Below are positions 1 through 30,845 of a DNA stretch of 64,000 nt, piece after piece (the stretch's first letter is position 1; each line of letters opens with the position of its first letter). Under the pieces are notes generated by a model, which worked only from the letters and a program-made list of their open reading frames with translations, had not been told where the DNA came from and made no database searches. Made by a program: the position numbers and the translations under genes. The DNA comes from Pempheris klunzingeri (Eukaryota; Chordata; Actinopteri; Acropomatiformes; Pempheridae): positions 5,396,908 to 5,460,907 of the forward strand of contig NC_092033.1 in the NCBI RefSeq assembly GCF_042242105.1, written 5' to 3'.

Positions 1-172
1 TGTGAAAGAAAACAATAAAAGCCACAAATTAGGTGGCAGGAGTCTGACTGAGCAGTCTGAAAGGCAGAGGACAGTCTGTGTCTGCTTCAGCTCAGGTGCA
101 TGCTGCAGGAAAGTGGCCTGGACTGTGTAAACTACATCAGTATTAAACTTCTCTTGTGTCATTTTATTGCAG

Positions 173-2418
173 TATATGCGTGCTGGACTTCCCCCACTGT
201 GTGGTCCATGAGATGCCTGAGCTCACAGCTGAGAGCCTGGTGAGTCAAAACACTGTCAGCATGACACCTGACTGATCCTCGCCGGATGAAGGTCAGCTGG
301 CAAAGTAGCCTCCAGAGTGTCAGTCTGACCTTTGCGTGTTCTGCATTTGTGTTTTTTTTTTAGGAAGCAGGAGACAGCAACCAGTTCTGTTGGAGAAACT
401 TGTTCTCTTGTATCAACCTGCTGAGAATACTGAACAAGCTGACCAAGTGGAAACACTCCAGGACAATGGTGAGTAATTCTGCACCATAAAGCCTTAAACC
501 AGAGCCACAGCAAGTCAGCTAAATCCAGCTGAATTCAGTGTCTGTATCTTGAAAGTAATGTGAGATCTGCCTCAAAGGTTCAAGCTGATAATACTTAATA
601 CCAGGCTGAATGTCGTGGTAAACTGGGCGCATGACTAGACCCACCATCTGTGTGTCCCCATCAGCATCTGAGTGCACACCCAGGGGCCCAGCAGGGCAGT
701 AGGCCCTTGGTTGGGCGAAGAGAAAATAAAAATAAATTGTTATAGACTGGTACAAACAAGTGCGGCTGTGGCTCAGAGGCAGAGCAGGTCGTCCACCAAT
801 CAGAGGACACTGAACCCCACAATGAACCCCAAATATGTGAATAGGTAGCTTCCTCCTGATGGCAGATTGGCAACCTGCCATCAGTGTTAAAGATTAGAAA
901 GGAGCTCCACAGTACAGTCCATTTACCAATTCCATCAGCACAAATAGCCACTGCATTTACATTTTTTGGTATTTGGTATCTATTTATCACTATGGGTCAC
1001 ATGAGGAGTAAATCAAATCCAGATCAAGGTCAGTGTTTTGTCTGGCAAAACATTACTGGGGACAAGTTAATTCATCCATGAAAGGGCATTTTGTCTGCAG
1101 TTTGCCTCTGATAGAGCACGGGATGCTCAAACATGCTCCTCTTGTAAATTTCATTCCCTTTTCAGATGCTGGTGGTGTTCAAGTCTGCCCCCATCCTGAA
1201 GAGAGCTCTGAAGGTGAAGCAGGCCATGATGCAGCTCTACGTGCTCAAGCTGCTCAAGATCCAGACCAAGTACCTGGGCCGCCAGTGGAGGAAGAGCAAC
1301 ATGAAGACCATGTCGGCCATCTACCAGAAGGTCCGCCACAGGCTCAATGACGACTGGGCCTATGGGAATGGTAAGTAGCGGCCTGCAGAACCAGATTTAT
1401 CGAGTTTTTAAACTATTCACTCAGAACAGAACAGATTTAGCAGTGTAGATCTGATGGTTCACATCCTAAATGAGTCAGTTTACTGCCAGCAAACAGGATG
1501 CTGGTTTGCAACCTTTCATTTTGTGCCTGTATTATTCATGTTTCCATCAATCAATTTCTACCTTTTTTTCAAACAGTGTCTCAGTTGGTACAGATGGGAT
1601 GCTCTTCTTTGTAGCAGGCCTAATTCATGATATTTGGTGATAACAAATGTATCATATCACCCAAAAATGATAAAGTGCAGCTTTAATTTTTAAAAGATTT
1701 GAAGATAATCCACGGTGCTCAGAACACACACTGGTCCTGAGTGGACTCGGTGATAATCAGTCCCAGCAGTCCTCCTCCTCCCCCACACAGAGCCGATTAA
1801 TGAACAGAGACTGCAGAACAAAGAAGAAATCAAAACCAAGTATAGAATTAATGGTAAATGTGTGCATGTGTGTTTATGTATCCGTTTTTCTGATTAGTGT
1901 GTGCATGTGTGTGTGAGTGAAATACAATGCTCCAGCAGCCACCGGCGAACAGTCTGGATTGTGTTGCCATAGCAACAGAAAAAGGGGGACTTTTCAGGGT
2001 CACAATCCCTCACGGGAGAGCAAGTGATCCGTCACCTCGAGTGTTGGAGAGAAAGATGGACAGAAGGAAAACGAGGGAGAACGTTTAAGTGCGAACGTTC
2101 AAACGTGTCCTAAAAAATTAGATTGATTGAGTTCCTGCCCCCCCCACCCTCTTCTCTTTTGTCCCAGATATCGATGCACGGCCGTGGGACTTCCAGGCGG
2201 AGGAGTGCGCCCTGCGGGAGAGCATCGAGAAGTTCAACAGCCGCCGCTACGACAAGAACAAGAACGGCGACTTCACCCCCGTGGACAACTGCCTGCAGAG
2301 CGTGCTGGGCCAGCGCGTTGAACTGCCCGAGGACTTCCACTACAGCTACGAGATGTGGCTGGAGAGAGAGGTCTTCTCCCAGCCGATCCAGTGGGAGGGG
2401 CTGCTGCAGAATCCGTGA
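173..2418 (+). CDS. strip2: strip2, striatin-interacting protein 2 (3' part)
   Basis: This is the C-terminal part of a STRIP/FAM40 scaffold protein of the STRIPAK phosphatase-kinase complex, which in this family influences cytoskeleton and cell shape. Coding exons are 173-239, 364-468, 1166-1370 and 2168-2418 (stop TGA 2416-2418), all with GT-AG borders and matching phase; they give 208 residues. The frame shows the family signatures CVLDFP, NLFSCINLLRILNKL, LQTKYLGRQWRKSNMK-like and NDDWAYGN, followed by DIDARPWDFQAEECALRE and an ending in LLQNP. The ending and the nearby smkr1 favour STRIP2 over STRIP1. The 5' exons lie before base 1. A possible extra in-frame exon at 1791-1853 is listed separately. 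The identity is from remembered family sequence, not a search. Confidence 0.93.
1791..1853 (+). other. strip2: candidate 63-nt cassette exon in strip2
   Basis: Between the last two strip2 coding exons, a pyrimidine-rich stretch ending in cacacag at 1790 is followed by 63 nt and then a good donor (ATG then gtaaat at 1854). The segment is phase 1 at both ends, so inclusion would add 21 residues (starting EPINEQRLQ and ending KTKYRIN) between DDWAYGN and DIDARPW without changing the frame. I do not recall this insert in mammalian STRIP1 or STRIP2. It may be an alternative exon or a chance open segment. Confidence 0.45.
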
Positions 2419-5400
2419 TGGAGGGGAGGGAGAGGGTCGGAGAGAGTTGGGGGCGAGGACGTGGAGGTGGAGAGGTCGCGTACGAGCCTGTCGGAGTGGT
2501 TTTAGGGTGTGTTCTTGGTGCAAAAATAGAGTCAGGGGAGAGGACGAGGGAGGAGTAGAGGTCAAAGTGCACATCAGTGATGGAGGATGGGGGAGGGTAA
2601 AGAGAAAGAAGCTGGAGATCACCACCACCTCCCAGGCTATGCAGGGACGGGAGAAGATGGAAGGTGAAGGGTACAACGGAGCAAAATTTGACGAACAAAT
2701 GGAGCTTTCCTCTGTGAGCTCACCACAAATTGATGCCACACACACACACACACCTGACTCTGACATGTGCCTAAGACTACTGTGAACACACATGGACGTG
2801 ACAGACAAGACCAGAGGTAGCAGTTACTAAGAAACCGCTGTAGCAGGACACTGTTTCGGCCAGTTATACTGCCCCCCACAAAACTATCTACACCACTTTG
2901 TCAATTTCTATGTCCCCCTTTTTAAAATGTTGGTGCTTTTTTGACTCCTTAGTGATGCTTTCCTATTTATTTGTATCTGTGTGTGTGGTTTAACATTTTA
3001 TGATAAATATGTTTGTGAATGAAGATGTAAATTTAAATGATTTCTAATCAGTTTATGTCTTCTTTTTTTTTCATTTTAACACAAAGCCTATTGTAGGTAT
3101 CGGCCTGTGGTTTGTCTGTGATGGATTTAAACGTTTTTCTTATGTATTTTCTAGGAAAAAACAGCCCTTTGGAAGCAAAACACAGGGTCATTTTTGATAG
3201 TCCAAATGTAAAAGTGGGAGCAATTTCCACCGATGGATAGTATTGGATAGTGATCTCACGTAATAAGTCACCAAAAAAACAAAAAGAGAAATATACCAGC
3301 TGTTAGTGTATGGGTTTCTTTGTGAACGTAAAAAGTATGAGTGTGTAGAAAGAAAAAGAAACATTTGGAGTAAGAAATAATAAGAATCCTCTGGAAGAAA
3401 CTGTATCCGACTTGTTAGGCCGTTTAAAGTGCAGAGTCTGTGCTGTTCCAGGTATCTTAGAAACTATATTTGCATTTTAGATCTAGAAATAATAGAACCA
3501 AATCTGTAATCACCGATGCCATCCATGATTTGTTTGTGTTTGGTTCCATAGAAAAGCTCAGGGGAGCAGCTGTGCTCTGCTCTTTAATGGAGGTGGGAGG
3601 TTAATCAGGAGTACGTTTGCCAAAACAGCCATTTAAATCTTTGCGCTTGTCAAAGCGGGTTCTAATTACACTTTTCTGATTATACATGCATACTTTAACT
3701 TAAGGACTTGTACTACAAATGGAGTTTCAGAGTGTGTTATTAGTGCTCTTACTTCAGTAAAGAATCTGAGTGCTTCCTCCACCACCACTGCTGCACAGCT
3801 GAGCTTTTCTGTGGAACCATATGAGGCAAATCGAACCTCAGCAATGATCAGAATAGCAGCATAAAATGTACAAAAGGTTAATTGCGACCCCCCCCCCCCC
3901 CCCCCCCCCCCCCGCACTGCTTCAACCCACCGACTCCCCCCTCCATCTGCCCCTGAACAGCACAACACCTGAAACCTCTGAGCTCCTTGGTGGTGGCCTT
4001 GGTGAAGGCTTTGCCACGCTTGCTTGGAAGAACACAGCTGTGACAGAAATGGTGCTGTTTTTCTAGTTCGTCCTCACTTGTCGTTCCTCACTTCACGTCC
4101 AACTACCTATGCGGGGCTGCGGAAGGTCAGAGCTCTGGAGCGTTTCCTGGAAATAACTGAAACCGAAGCACACAAACAAGCACAGAAAACAAAGAGCATG
4201 GTCTCCGTTTTTGTCATATCACTCCTGCTTGGTTCAGATTGTTCTCTGCTTGCCTCAAGGGGTCAACAGCAGTCGCGTATTATCTTTGTATAGAACAATA
4301 ATTTTGACAGTCAGTCCTCTCTGTAAATGTGCATGGCCACTACCTGTTCACCTTTAAATGTGGTATTTGGAATGACTATTTTTTTTGTCCAATGATGTTT
4401 CCAGCACAGTTAGACGTGTATTTTTTCCTCTCAAAGTTCTGCATTACAAGGGATTTATTTTTCTTCTCCGGGAAAGGCGAAATCTTTAAAAAAATGATAT
4501 TGTATACTTTATAGATTCTCAGGTTTATGGAGATTATATATTGCAAAGGTTTTAAAAGCTTCCTCGCCATCATCTAGCTCACTTCCTGTAGTGATGAACA
4601 CACATTTATCATCACATTCTTGTACTAAAAAAACACCTGAAGCACTAAACATTCACTGTGTGTGCTGAACACAATAATTCATGGTGAGTTTGTATTTGCG
4701 TCAGTTACAAGTTCAAATGTATTTTTTTGTATCTTGTGCCAAATTTGAGTGCCATTTTCTATTTTTATTTCATTGCTGTTGCCTCCGTGATCATATTTAA
4801 GGTTTTTCATTCAAGTCATCACTGAAGGTTTGCAATACAAAAATGTTATTTTCTACCTAAAAATTGTACAATCAATGAAAATTGTTGTATCTGGTACAGT
4901 ATTCTGCCACACGTGTTTAGCATTGTATGGATGTTACTACAGTATACTGCACATGTGTTTTTGTTACACACATTTCTGTATAGGCTAGATAAATACTCAA
5001 TACTGAATTTGTTCAGGGGTATGTGCAATTACAGATCCATAGAGGCATTATTCAATAGAATGACAAATTACAATATCAGAGTTGCTCATTAAACAGCGTT
5101 GAACAGTTGTGATTGTCTGTGAAGTGAGTAATCGCGAGCTGAGGGAGTCGTGCAGGGTTGCAGAGCTGGTTCACACACAAAGCTGTGCACAAACACACAC
5201 ACACACCCCAACACTGAAGGTCAAACTGACCACACACTTGCATCACATGACAGTTCCTCAGGCCAATGTTCCAACAGTTGAAGTGCAGCTGTTGGTGGAC
5301 GGGGACCAGAGCGTACGCCCCTCTGTGATTGGCTGGTGGTAAAGATGTAAAACCGCTCCGTGCTCGTCCTTCATCTTGATGGAGTCAAACTGTCGGGGTT

Positions 5401-5892
5401 TTGTACAGGTTCTTTTCTAGTTGAGTGGTAAAATAAACCGTATTTTCCATAGATGGAGTCCAAGCTGGTAACAAAACGTGTGGAATGGATGCAAACTTGC
5501 CACCAGTCCTCCTGGGTTTATTTGCGTAGCATGACATGTGAAGCAGAGTGATGGATCAGGAAAATGAATGTGGTGAGTGAAAGGAGGCTTATACAAAGAG
5601 ACACTTGGTGTGTCGGAGCATCGCTGCCAGAAAAGCAGGAGAGAGTGACTCCAGGCTGGAGACATGACTCACTGATTCCACCAATACACAGAAATACACT
5701 GATATGTATGATCTTTGTAGGCAGGAACATCTGCCCTCATTTAATACAGTAAATATATTCATCACATGCACAAAGACAGGCTACACATAGTGAAAGCACG
5801 CACCTTTTTAGATGATGAGTCCTTTCTAATGCAGTTTTAACATTAATGTAGAATAAATAATATAGTGTTTTATACAAAAATCTTTGTTTTGT
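2419..5892. other. strip2 3' UTR, gap and morn2 3' UTR
   Basis: There is no convincing coding sequence here. It holds the strip2 3' UTR reading right and the morn2 3' UTR reading left. Plus-strand poly(A) hexamers include ATTAAA at 5088-5093 and AATAAA at 5432-5437. Minus-strand hexamers for morn2 are ATTAAA at 5740-5745 and AATAAA at 5517-5522. The true cleavage sites cannot be decided by eye. A 26-base C run lies at 3888-3913. Open frames in this stretch are low-complexity shadows. Confidence 0.6.
3888..3913. repeat. poly(C) run, 26 nt
   Basis: This is an uninterrupted run of about 26 C in the inferred strip2 3' UTR. It makes spurious proline or glycine frames on the two strands. Its length in an assembly may be inexact because such runs are hard to sequence. 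Confidence 0.95.
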
Positions 5893-7113
<1,221 letters not shown>

Positions 7114-8196
7114 CCGTGACAGCTTCGCCCCGCTGGCAGATGGCTGCCAGACACCGACAGGAAAACTGTCTACCGGCCAATTTGTGGAATGAGAAATATC
7201 AAACTACTGATTAAAAAGTTGTGAAAGCGACACAAGCCAACTCTGCGCTATATTTGCTCTCTAAATCACTCTAAAAATAACTCTAAAATGAGCAGTGGAC
7301 TCTCTATGTTGCGCTGACGGCTAGATGCAAACTGTAGTTACCATGGTTACGGGTTTGGTGCAGAGCTAGCTTAAAAAAAGTGTTTTTTTATATAGCAAAA
7401 ATTAAATTTAGCTAAACATATCCCGCCTTTAATTTACCCCAACTACCTTAATTTTGTTAAATAACACATTTACAAAAGTAGTATGTATTTGCTGAAACAT
7501 TACAGGACACCGGAAAAGATACTTTGAACTCTGAGTTTCGACCAATGAAAGAGCTGCAGGCTACCGGTGGTCGGAACAGCTGTCTCAGGTTTGTTCATGC
7601 TTGTTATGAAAGTAAAGTTTTTTTAGTACTTTTATTTACTTTATCGCTTCTGGCACATTTCCGTATTTTTATGGCATTGTTAAGCACTTAAACCTCTCGA
7701 CGTGACTTGTGAGAAAGCTTCTCTCAGCTAGCTAGTTACGCTAAATCTGAAGTGAGGAGTGAGCTTGCTAGCTGTTAGCTTGCTAGCTAGCTGAAGCTTG
7801 ATATACTTTACAGACTTTCAATGCGACGCTGTGTCTGATACGAGTCCTGCTCTTCTGTAACTTTCTAGAGAAAAACATTGTCAGTCAGCCAGTCAGGGGT
7901 GGAGTTGAGTTAAATGGACATCGCCCTAGTTGGGCTTGTTGGTCTGCCTGCCCAGCTTGATTGCATAATTGTAGCCACCAGCGCTGTGTGTCAGCCACCA
8001 TCTCATTGCTCGCACTAGAGCTGAAGTGCCACAACGAGCCACCCCACAGCGATGTGCGACTCTGTGCACTGCAGTGGATACAGTATCTGCCCGGGTCCGC
8101 AACTAGCAGCTCTCTCCGATGTATCCAGGATTATAGGGATACTCCTAGAGCTGAGGAGATTTATTCAAACTAAGCATTTTATGACTCTCTTCACAG
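7114..8196. promoter_or_regulatory. shared morn2/dhx57 promoter and dhx57 5' leader intron
   Basis: The two genes diverge here. A CCAAT box lies at 7542-7546 and a possible dhx57 leader exon ends at 7588 before gtttgttc. Between about 7730 and 7800 there are many gctag repeats. No protein-coding exon is seen. The transcription start sites are inferred only. Confidence 0.55.
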
Positions 8197-8230
8197 ATTG
8201 TTTGCTGCTATGAAAGGACACTGACGGAAG
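8197..8230 (+). other. dhx57: dhx57 noncoding leader exon with a 4-codon uORF
   Basis: A 34-nt exon lies between a good acceptor (tctcttcacag, ending 8196) and a strong donor (gtgagtgc, from 8231). It contains ATG AAA GGA CAC TGA at 8210-8224. After splicing to the next exon at 8360 this tiny upstream frame would end about ten nt before the main start at 8364. That the exon is used is inferred from its splice sites. Confidence 0.6.
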
Positions 8231-8363
8231 GTGAGTGCACTTTGGTCTGACAGCAGTTTGTGTTAATCAGTCCATAATGTGTTGGTGCTGATGCTTTGAG
8301 GCTAGACTGCTTCAGAATATACGATCTGTGATGAAACTGCTCATGTGTGTTTTTAACAGAGAA

Positions 8364-16032
<7,669 letters not shown>

Positions 16033-17287
16033 CCCCGCTACTCAGCGCCCCCTTTTGGTCACCCTCAAGGGCTCAAGTGCGCGGAGCTCTGCAGTGGAAA
16101 CGTCTTTCCGCTCCTGCATCACTGCCACAAAGTGATTCTAACAACACATTTCTCCATCAATAAGGGAAGCCGGCATCACTGCACCACCCTGCTGCCACCT
16201 AACACTTGGTATCAGTTTACACAATAACGACGCTATTAATGTGCTGCTGCACGAGAAGCTTATTTTGCCTCATAAGAAAAATATGGCTCTATGCAGGTGA
16301 TCTACAGACCTCCATCGTTGTTACTGCTGGAATCAAGTGCTTCTCGCTATTTTCACAAGTCTTATTTTGACACTTATGACATGTTAACAAAAGTACTACT
16401 ACTGTATATGCAGTAAATTGGCAGACAACTGATTGTTGAGTTTGTTGTCAGATATAATTTGTACACAGTGCATTTTTAAGTTGAGTTGTGTGTGTGTCTT
16501 GCTCACAACTGAGAAGTTTCTTGGGTCCATATTGGATTTGTTATTCTCACAGTGACTGCATACTTGTTATGGTTGTGAATATTTATCGGTTTTGCATGAT
16601 TGAGAGATCCAAGAGCTTCTGCATGGTATTCAGTTGTTTTACATTTACTGAATGTATTGAAATGTTCCAGTGATGTCAAAACTACTCTTTCACAATGTGA
16701 ATGCAAGGGCTTTTTAAATGAGGAGAATTTGGTGAGAGCTGCCAAAGAATTTGAAAGAATATTGTCTTAACAAGTGATGAATCCCACAGCACTAAAAATA
16801 AAAAAACAAGATAGCTGTCTGTTGGCTTTTGTTTGAATTCTTACGGACATTTAGCTCTCGCCTTTTCCACTCATGTCTAGTTAAGCTTTGTGTTGCATTT
16901 GAAGTCTAGCTGCGTCTTGGATGCAACAAAAGAATTTACAGGCTTGCTGGAGAGGCCAACCCCTTCATTCAGGAGTCTGTTTGGTCTCTACGACAACAGC
17001 ACATAAACAAATGGGGTATCACTGTCCCAGTTGAAGCCATTCAGTTGCCACTTACAACAGTGCCAAGCCCAGAACTGGTAAGATAAATGTATATATTTTA
17101 AATTTGTGACCATTTTGAGTGCTGAAACTGTTTAGAGAAAGCACTGTATGTAATTCCTCACCAATAAATTATGTAATTTATATGAAAATACAGTTCTGCT
17201 GTTGATTATAGCGTTCTTCTGTGTACGTATCTCATTTTACAGATGGGTGAATAATCTCTCGTCATAGTGACCTGCACATCTTTTACT
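16033..17287. other. dhx57 3' UTR and smkr1 upstream region
   Basis: No confident coding exon. The dhx57 3' UTR probably ends after AATAAA at 16797-16802; a second AATAAA is at 17163-17168. An open stretch of about 60 codons without an ATG ends at a strong donor (gtaaga at 17078) and would splice in phase to smkr1, so it may be an untranslated leader exon of smkr1. Confidence 0.55.
16797..16802 (+). terminator. dhx57: poly(A) signal, dhx57
   Basis: AATAAA lies 765 nt after the dhx57 stop and is the first canonical hexamer in the 3' UTR. Use is inferred. Confidence 0.6.
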
Positions 17288-17642
17288 ATGGTAAAGTATC
17301 AGGACTATCCAAACTATCCATTGTAGTCAAAGTAAAGGAACCACACTTAAATGGAGTAAATCACTTGTATTTTCTTCAAAGCCCCCCAAATCCAGGAAAT
17401 CAAGGTCCCACAGTTCAAGGCCCACCAAGAAGACTGGGAGTCCAAAAGTGCACAAAAAGAGGTCCGCTAGTGCCAAATCCCCCAAGACAGAGGTGGACAT
17501 CCTCAGCGCAGCAGCCATGGAGAATGTGTACTACATTGCCCACAATGCAGTGGACTGCCTGGAGTTCAGAGGCTTTGGGTGGCCACAATCAAATAAAAAG
17601 AAGAAAAAGAAGAAGGGAATGAAACGGAAGAAGAAAAAGTAG
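17288..17642 (+). CDS. smkr1: smkr1, small lysine-rich protein 1
   Basis: The main exon 17382-17642 (TAG 17640-17642) encodes 86 residues: a Ser/Lys/Arg-rich stretch, then the SMKR1 signature EVDILS.AAM....YYIAHN..DCL..RGF.WP, then a Lys-rich tail (KKKKKKK and KKKK). The most economical first coding exon is ATG 17288-17290 followed at once by the donor gtaaagt, which joins in phase 0 to give MPPKSRK; human SMKR1 also starts MPSKGKK, as I remember it. The intron would be 91 nt. The core is longer than human (about 65 residues) mostly in the basic N- and C-terminal segments. Function in the family is unknown. The downstream exon is secure; the start exon is tentative. Confidence 0.82.
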
Positions 17643-18350
17643 ATAATCATTTTTGCCAAAGCCATGATGATTTTTCCCCCGTTTTTGGTCAAGGTGTGAT
17701 AGTGAAATTGAAATATCCTGCTCATGGCACCATCTGGTGGACACATTTGTAAAAGCTCAGCTGAAGTGAACCAAGCTCTGACTGTTGGAAATTGTGCCAT
17801 TGAAACTTTACTTCATTCATGAGGCAAAGACTTAAGAATATATTATCAACAACTTTATTATGAGCTCAGTGCTAATGTCATAAAAACTTTGACAGTTGTT
17901 ATTGAAGAGTTGGAACCTTGTGAAAGAACTCTGTGGAATACAACACCAAATGCTCTATCAATATTCACTTTTTTAGAGAGCATTACATAAACCTAATGTA
18001 GAGATATTGAACATCATGTGTCAGTTAAAACACCACACTGCATCCTAGAAAAGGCAAGCCAACGGTGCCATGATACTGAACTTAAAGTGATCCCACTAGT
18101 AAGCTGTAATATTCTTTAAATCCAGTCTTTGCGCAATTTATCTTCATAAAAAAATAGGTTACAATGAGAACACGCCTATAAAACTAAAGGAAGAAACAAA
18201 TGTGGTTCCAGGCACTGTTAATATTCTCATATATATTTTACATTATCAATCCTTTTATCAAATGTAGACTTATAACATTATAAAGCTGTAAAATAAATAG
18301 TTCCTCTCCAGAGTCCATCTGTTCTTGCTTGCAGCATGGTCCCACTTTGC
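17643..18350. other. convergent 3' UTRs of smkr1 and stmp1
   Basis: The only canonical plus-strand hexamer after smkr1 is AATAAA at 18292-18297. The only canonical minus-strand one after stmp1 is at 17854-17859. If both are used the two 3' UTRs overlap antisense by roughly 450 nt. No coding sequence is seen. Confidence 0.5.
17854..17859 (-). terminator. stmp1: poly(A) signal, stmp1
   Basis: TTTATT on the plus strand reads AATAAA on the stmp1 sense strand, about 490 nt past the stop. It is the only canonical hexamer in the 3' region. Use is inferred. Confidence 0.45.
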
Positions 18351-19148
18351 TCACTCTGGGGGCTTCTTCTTGGCCTCCACGTCTTTCTTAAATGCATCGA
18401 TTTTCTTGGCTATGTTGGGAACCTAGAGAGGAAAAAGGAGCACAGTCAACAACAACAACAACAACAATCTGATACACATATAGTTGTCCACTTATAAGCT
18501 ACAACTAGCTAAAACTAATGCAGCCCATTGCAACAGCCCTGCTATAAATCTCACCTTTTACAGAGGCGTTGATTCAGCTTTAACTGTGTTGCATTTTTTA
18601 AAAATATCTATTTCTATCAATAAGGATGCCCTCACTACTGATTATAAAGTAGACTGTAATGAGGATCTCCTCCAGCACCTGACCAGACACCCTTAGTTTG
18701 ACCTGCGGAGGGCGTGACAAGCATTAAACTCGTTGAATTCACATTATTTATGTTTCTGAACAACTTACATCATAGTTTTGGGCCAGGTACATCCCCACAA
18801 CATTCCCCAAGGTGAAGCCAGCCTGCAAAACAAGCAACAAAAGGTCATTCAAGGCAGAAATATTTGACTTACTGGCAGAGTAACATCACCACGGTTGAAT
18901 AATAGCGATATTTAAAGTTACATTTACGAGGCGACACAGTTAAATGTTAGCTGTATATGTGTGACACCCACTTTTCAGTTTTATTTACATACGTTACAGA
19001 AGAGACTTTCCTCTAACACCGTCAAGACTTTGCACACAAACTCATCACTTTTGCTAGCATGTTAGCTAGTTTAGCATCTCCCAGCATCCTAGCAAACGTC
19101 GCTGTCAACCATGATAACGTCACTTAAACTCACCAGAAACTGCAGCAT
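18351..19148 (-). CDS. stmp1: stmp1, short transmembrane mitochondrial protein 1
   Basis: Three coding exons, 19134-19148, 18769-18822 and 18351-18422 (TGA 18351-18353), encode a 46-residue microprotein. It begins MLQFLAGFTLGNVVGMYLAQ, a hydrophobic segment acting as the single membrane helix or targeting signal, and ends in a Lys-rich tail finishing KKKPPE. This matches human STMP1 (about 47 residues) almost position by position. The protein (also called mitolamban or Mm47) sits in the inner mitochondrial membrane and has been linked to respiratory complexes and mitochondrial dynamics. Such genes are easily missed because each exon is 15-72 nt. It is head to head with dnm1l. Confidence 0.95.
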
Positions 19149-29538
<10,390 letters not shown>

Positions 29539-30416
29539 AAAATCAACAAAGGGAGCAGAACCTGATCTGTTATCAACCCTCATCATCATGCCTAAAGGGC
29601 CGACGCTCCATGCACTCATCATGTCTGAACATGAAGTTTTGGATTTGCAGCCGTGAAAATGCACTTGTTCTGATCCCTGCTTCAGTGTACAGTAGGTATC
29701 ATACTGGCTCACGAGCTACCTGAAAGAAATGTAAGTTAAGTTAATTATTTAAAATGCCTGGTGTTGTTGAGTTTATGAAAATGCACTGCCTCCGTCAGCT
29801 AATGTTCAAGGTAAGATTTTAGAAACCGTAGTTGCCACCTGCAGTTCTTGGAGGGGGTCGAGAGTGCAGCCAAAGGCAAAGTACTTTTCACTTTTGACAG
29901 ACTGTGGTTAACCAGAATGGAAATGGACTCTTGTGTGAAGTGGAAATGAAAGGTTTAATGCCACTCTGGCAGCTCCACAAAGCATTTTGCAAATGTGTTG
30001 CCTTTAGGTCATAAAACAAAATTAGAAATGTTATTCATCTCTTCATCTGCAACCTTTTCATCTAGGAGTAGCTGTCGTGTCAAACCATGGAAAGTCATAG
30101 CAGGGATTCGTTCACTGAATTAAAACACTAACAGTTGACTTGCAGTAACTGTTAGTCCTCTTATCTGTGTAAATACTCCCTCATACTATGTTTTTTTGCA
30201 CTGGTGTCACCACACTGTACTGTATAGGAAGTCCACTATCCTGACACTGTATCGCCATCAGAATCTTTATTTATTAACGTGTTATTTAAATGTGTGGATA
30301 ATGTAATGAGCACTATCGTAGCTTACTGCGGTAGGTCATTTAATTATGTTTACATATCGCTGCCTCCATGTGAAATTTATGGTGCACTGTGGTTCTCTGT
30401 GTACGGTTCCCAAAAG

Positions 30417-30422
30417 AATAAA
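30417..30422 (+). terminator. dnm1l: poly(A) signal, dnm1l
   Basis: AATAAA, about 880 nt after the dnm1l stop, just before the convergent gene. Use is inferred. Confidence 0.65.
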
Positions 30423-30572
30423 ATAGAGCTATTTTATTGCCAGTTGAGTGATTTGGATTCGTTTGCACTCAAGCTGTTACACTAACAAAGAGACAGTGGG
30501 GAGAAAATATCCATTAATTCCAAACTTAAAACCACACAGACAGGCCCCACGCGGCTCAAAAGCACAAAGATT

Positions 30573-30578
30573 TTTATT
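30573..30578 (-). terminator. tnnt2: poly(A) signal, troponin T
   Basis: AATAAA on the minus strand, about 125 nt past the troponin T stop codon. A short 3' UTR is usual for troponin genes. Use is inferred. Confidence 0.7.
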
Positions 30579-30701
30579 GTATGTCTAAGAGCAGCTGTTG
30601 CAGAGCGGTTTTATTGTTTATGTGTACATTAGTGTCGTCAAAGCCAATACCGCTGCTTATTTTCAGACACTTCCTTGGAGAACTCCAGCGGATGTTTGCA
30701 T

Positions 30702-30802
30702 CTATCTCACCCTGCCCTTGGCCTTGCCTCTTCCTTTGGCGCTGTGGAATCACAAAAACAAAAATCATTTAGCAGCTTACTGTGGAGGTGTGTTCCCAAC
30801 AA

Positions 30803-30845
<43 letters not shown>

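Larger units (their letters stand above)
29539..30701. other. dnm1l 3' UTR and troponin T 3' UTR, tail to tail
   Basis: The dnm1l 3' UTR runs to AATAAA at 30417-30422. The troponin T 3' UTR on the other strand runs to AATAAA (plus TTTATT) at 30573-30578. Predicted cleavage sites are therefore only about 100 nt apart. There is no coding sequence. Confidence 0.65.

Noticed and set aside
2110-2808. Long open frames on both strands over the last strip2 exon (232 and 220 codons)
   Set aside because: Shadows of the real coding exon in GC-rich sequence plus low-complexity 3' UTR.
16913-17077. Open stretch of about 55 codons ending at a strong donor before smkr1
   Set aside because: It has no ATG in frame after the preceding TAG and no family similarity; at best an untranslated leader exon.
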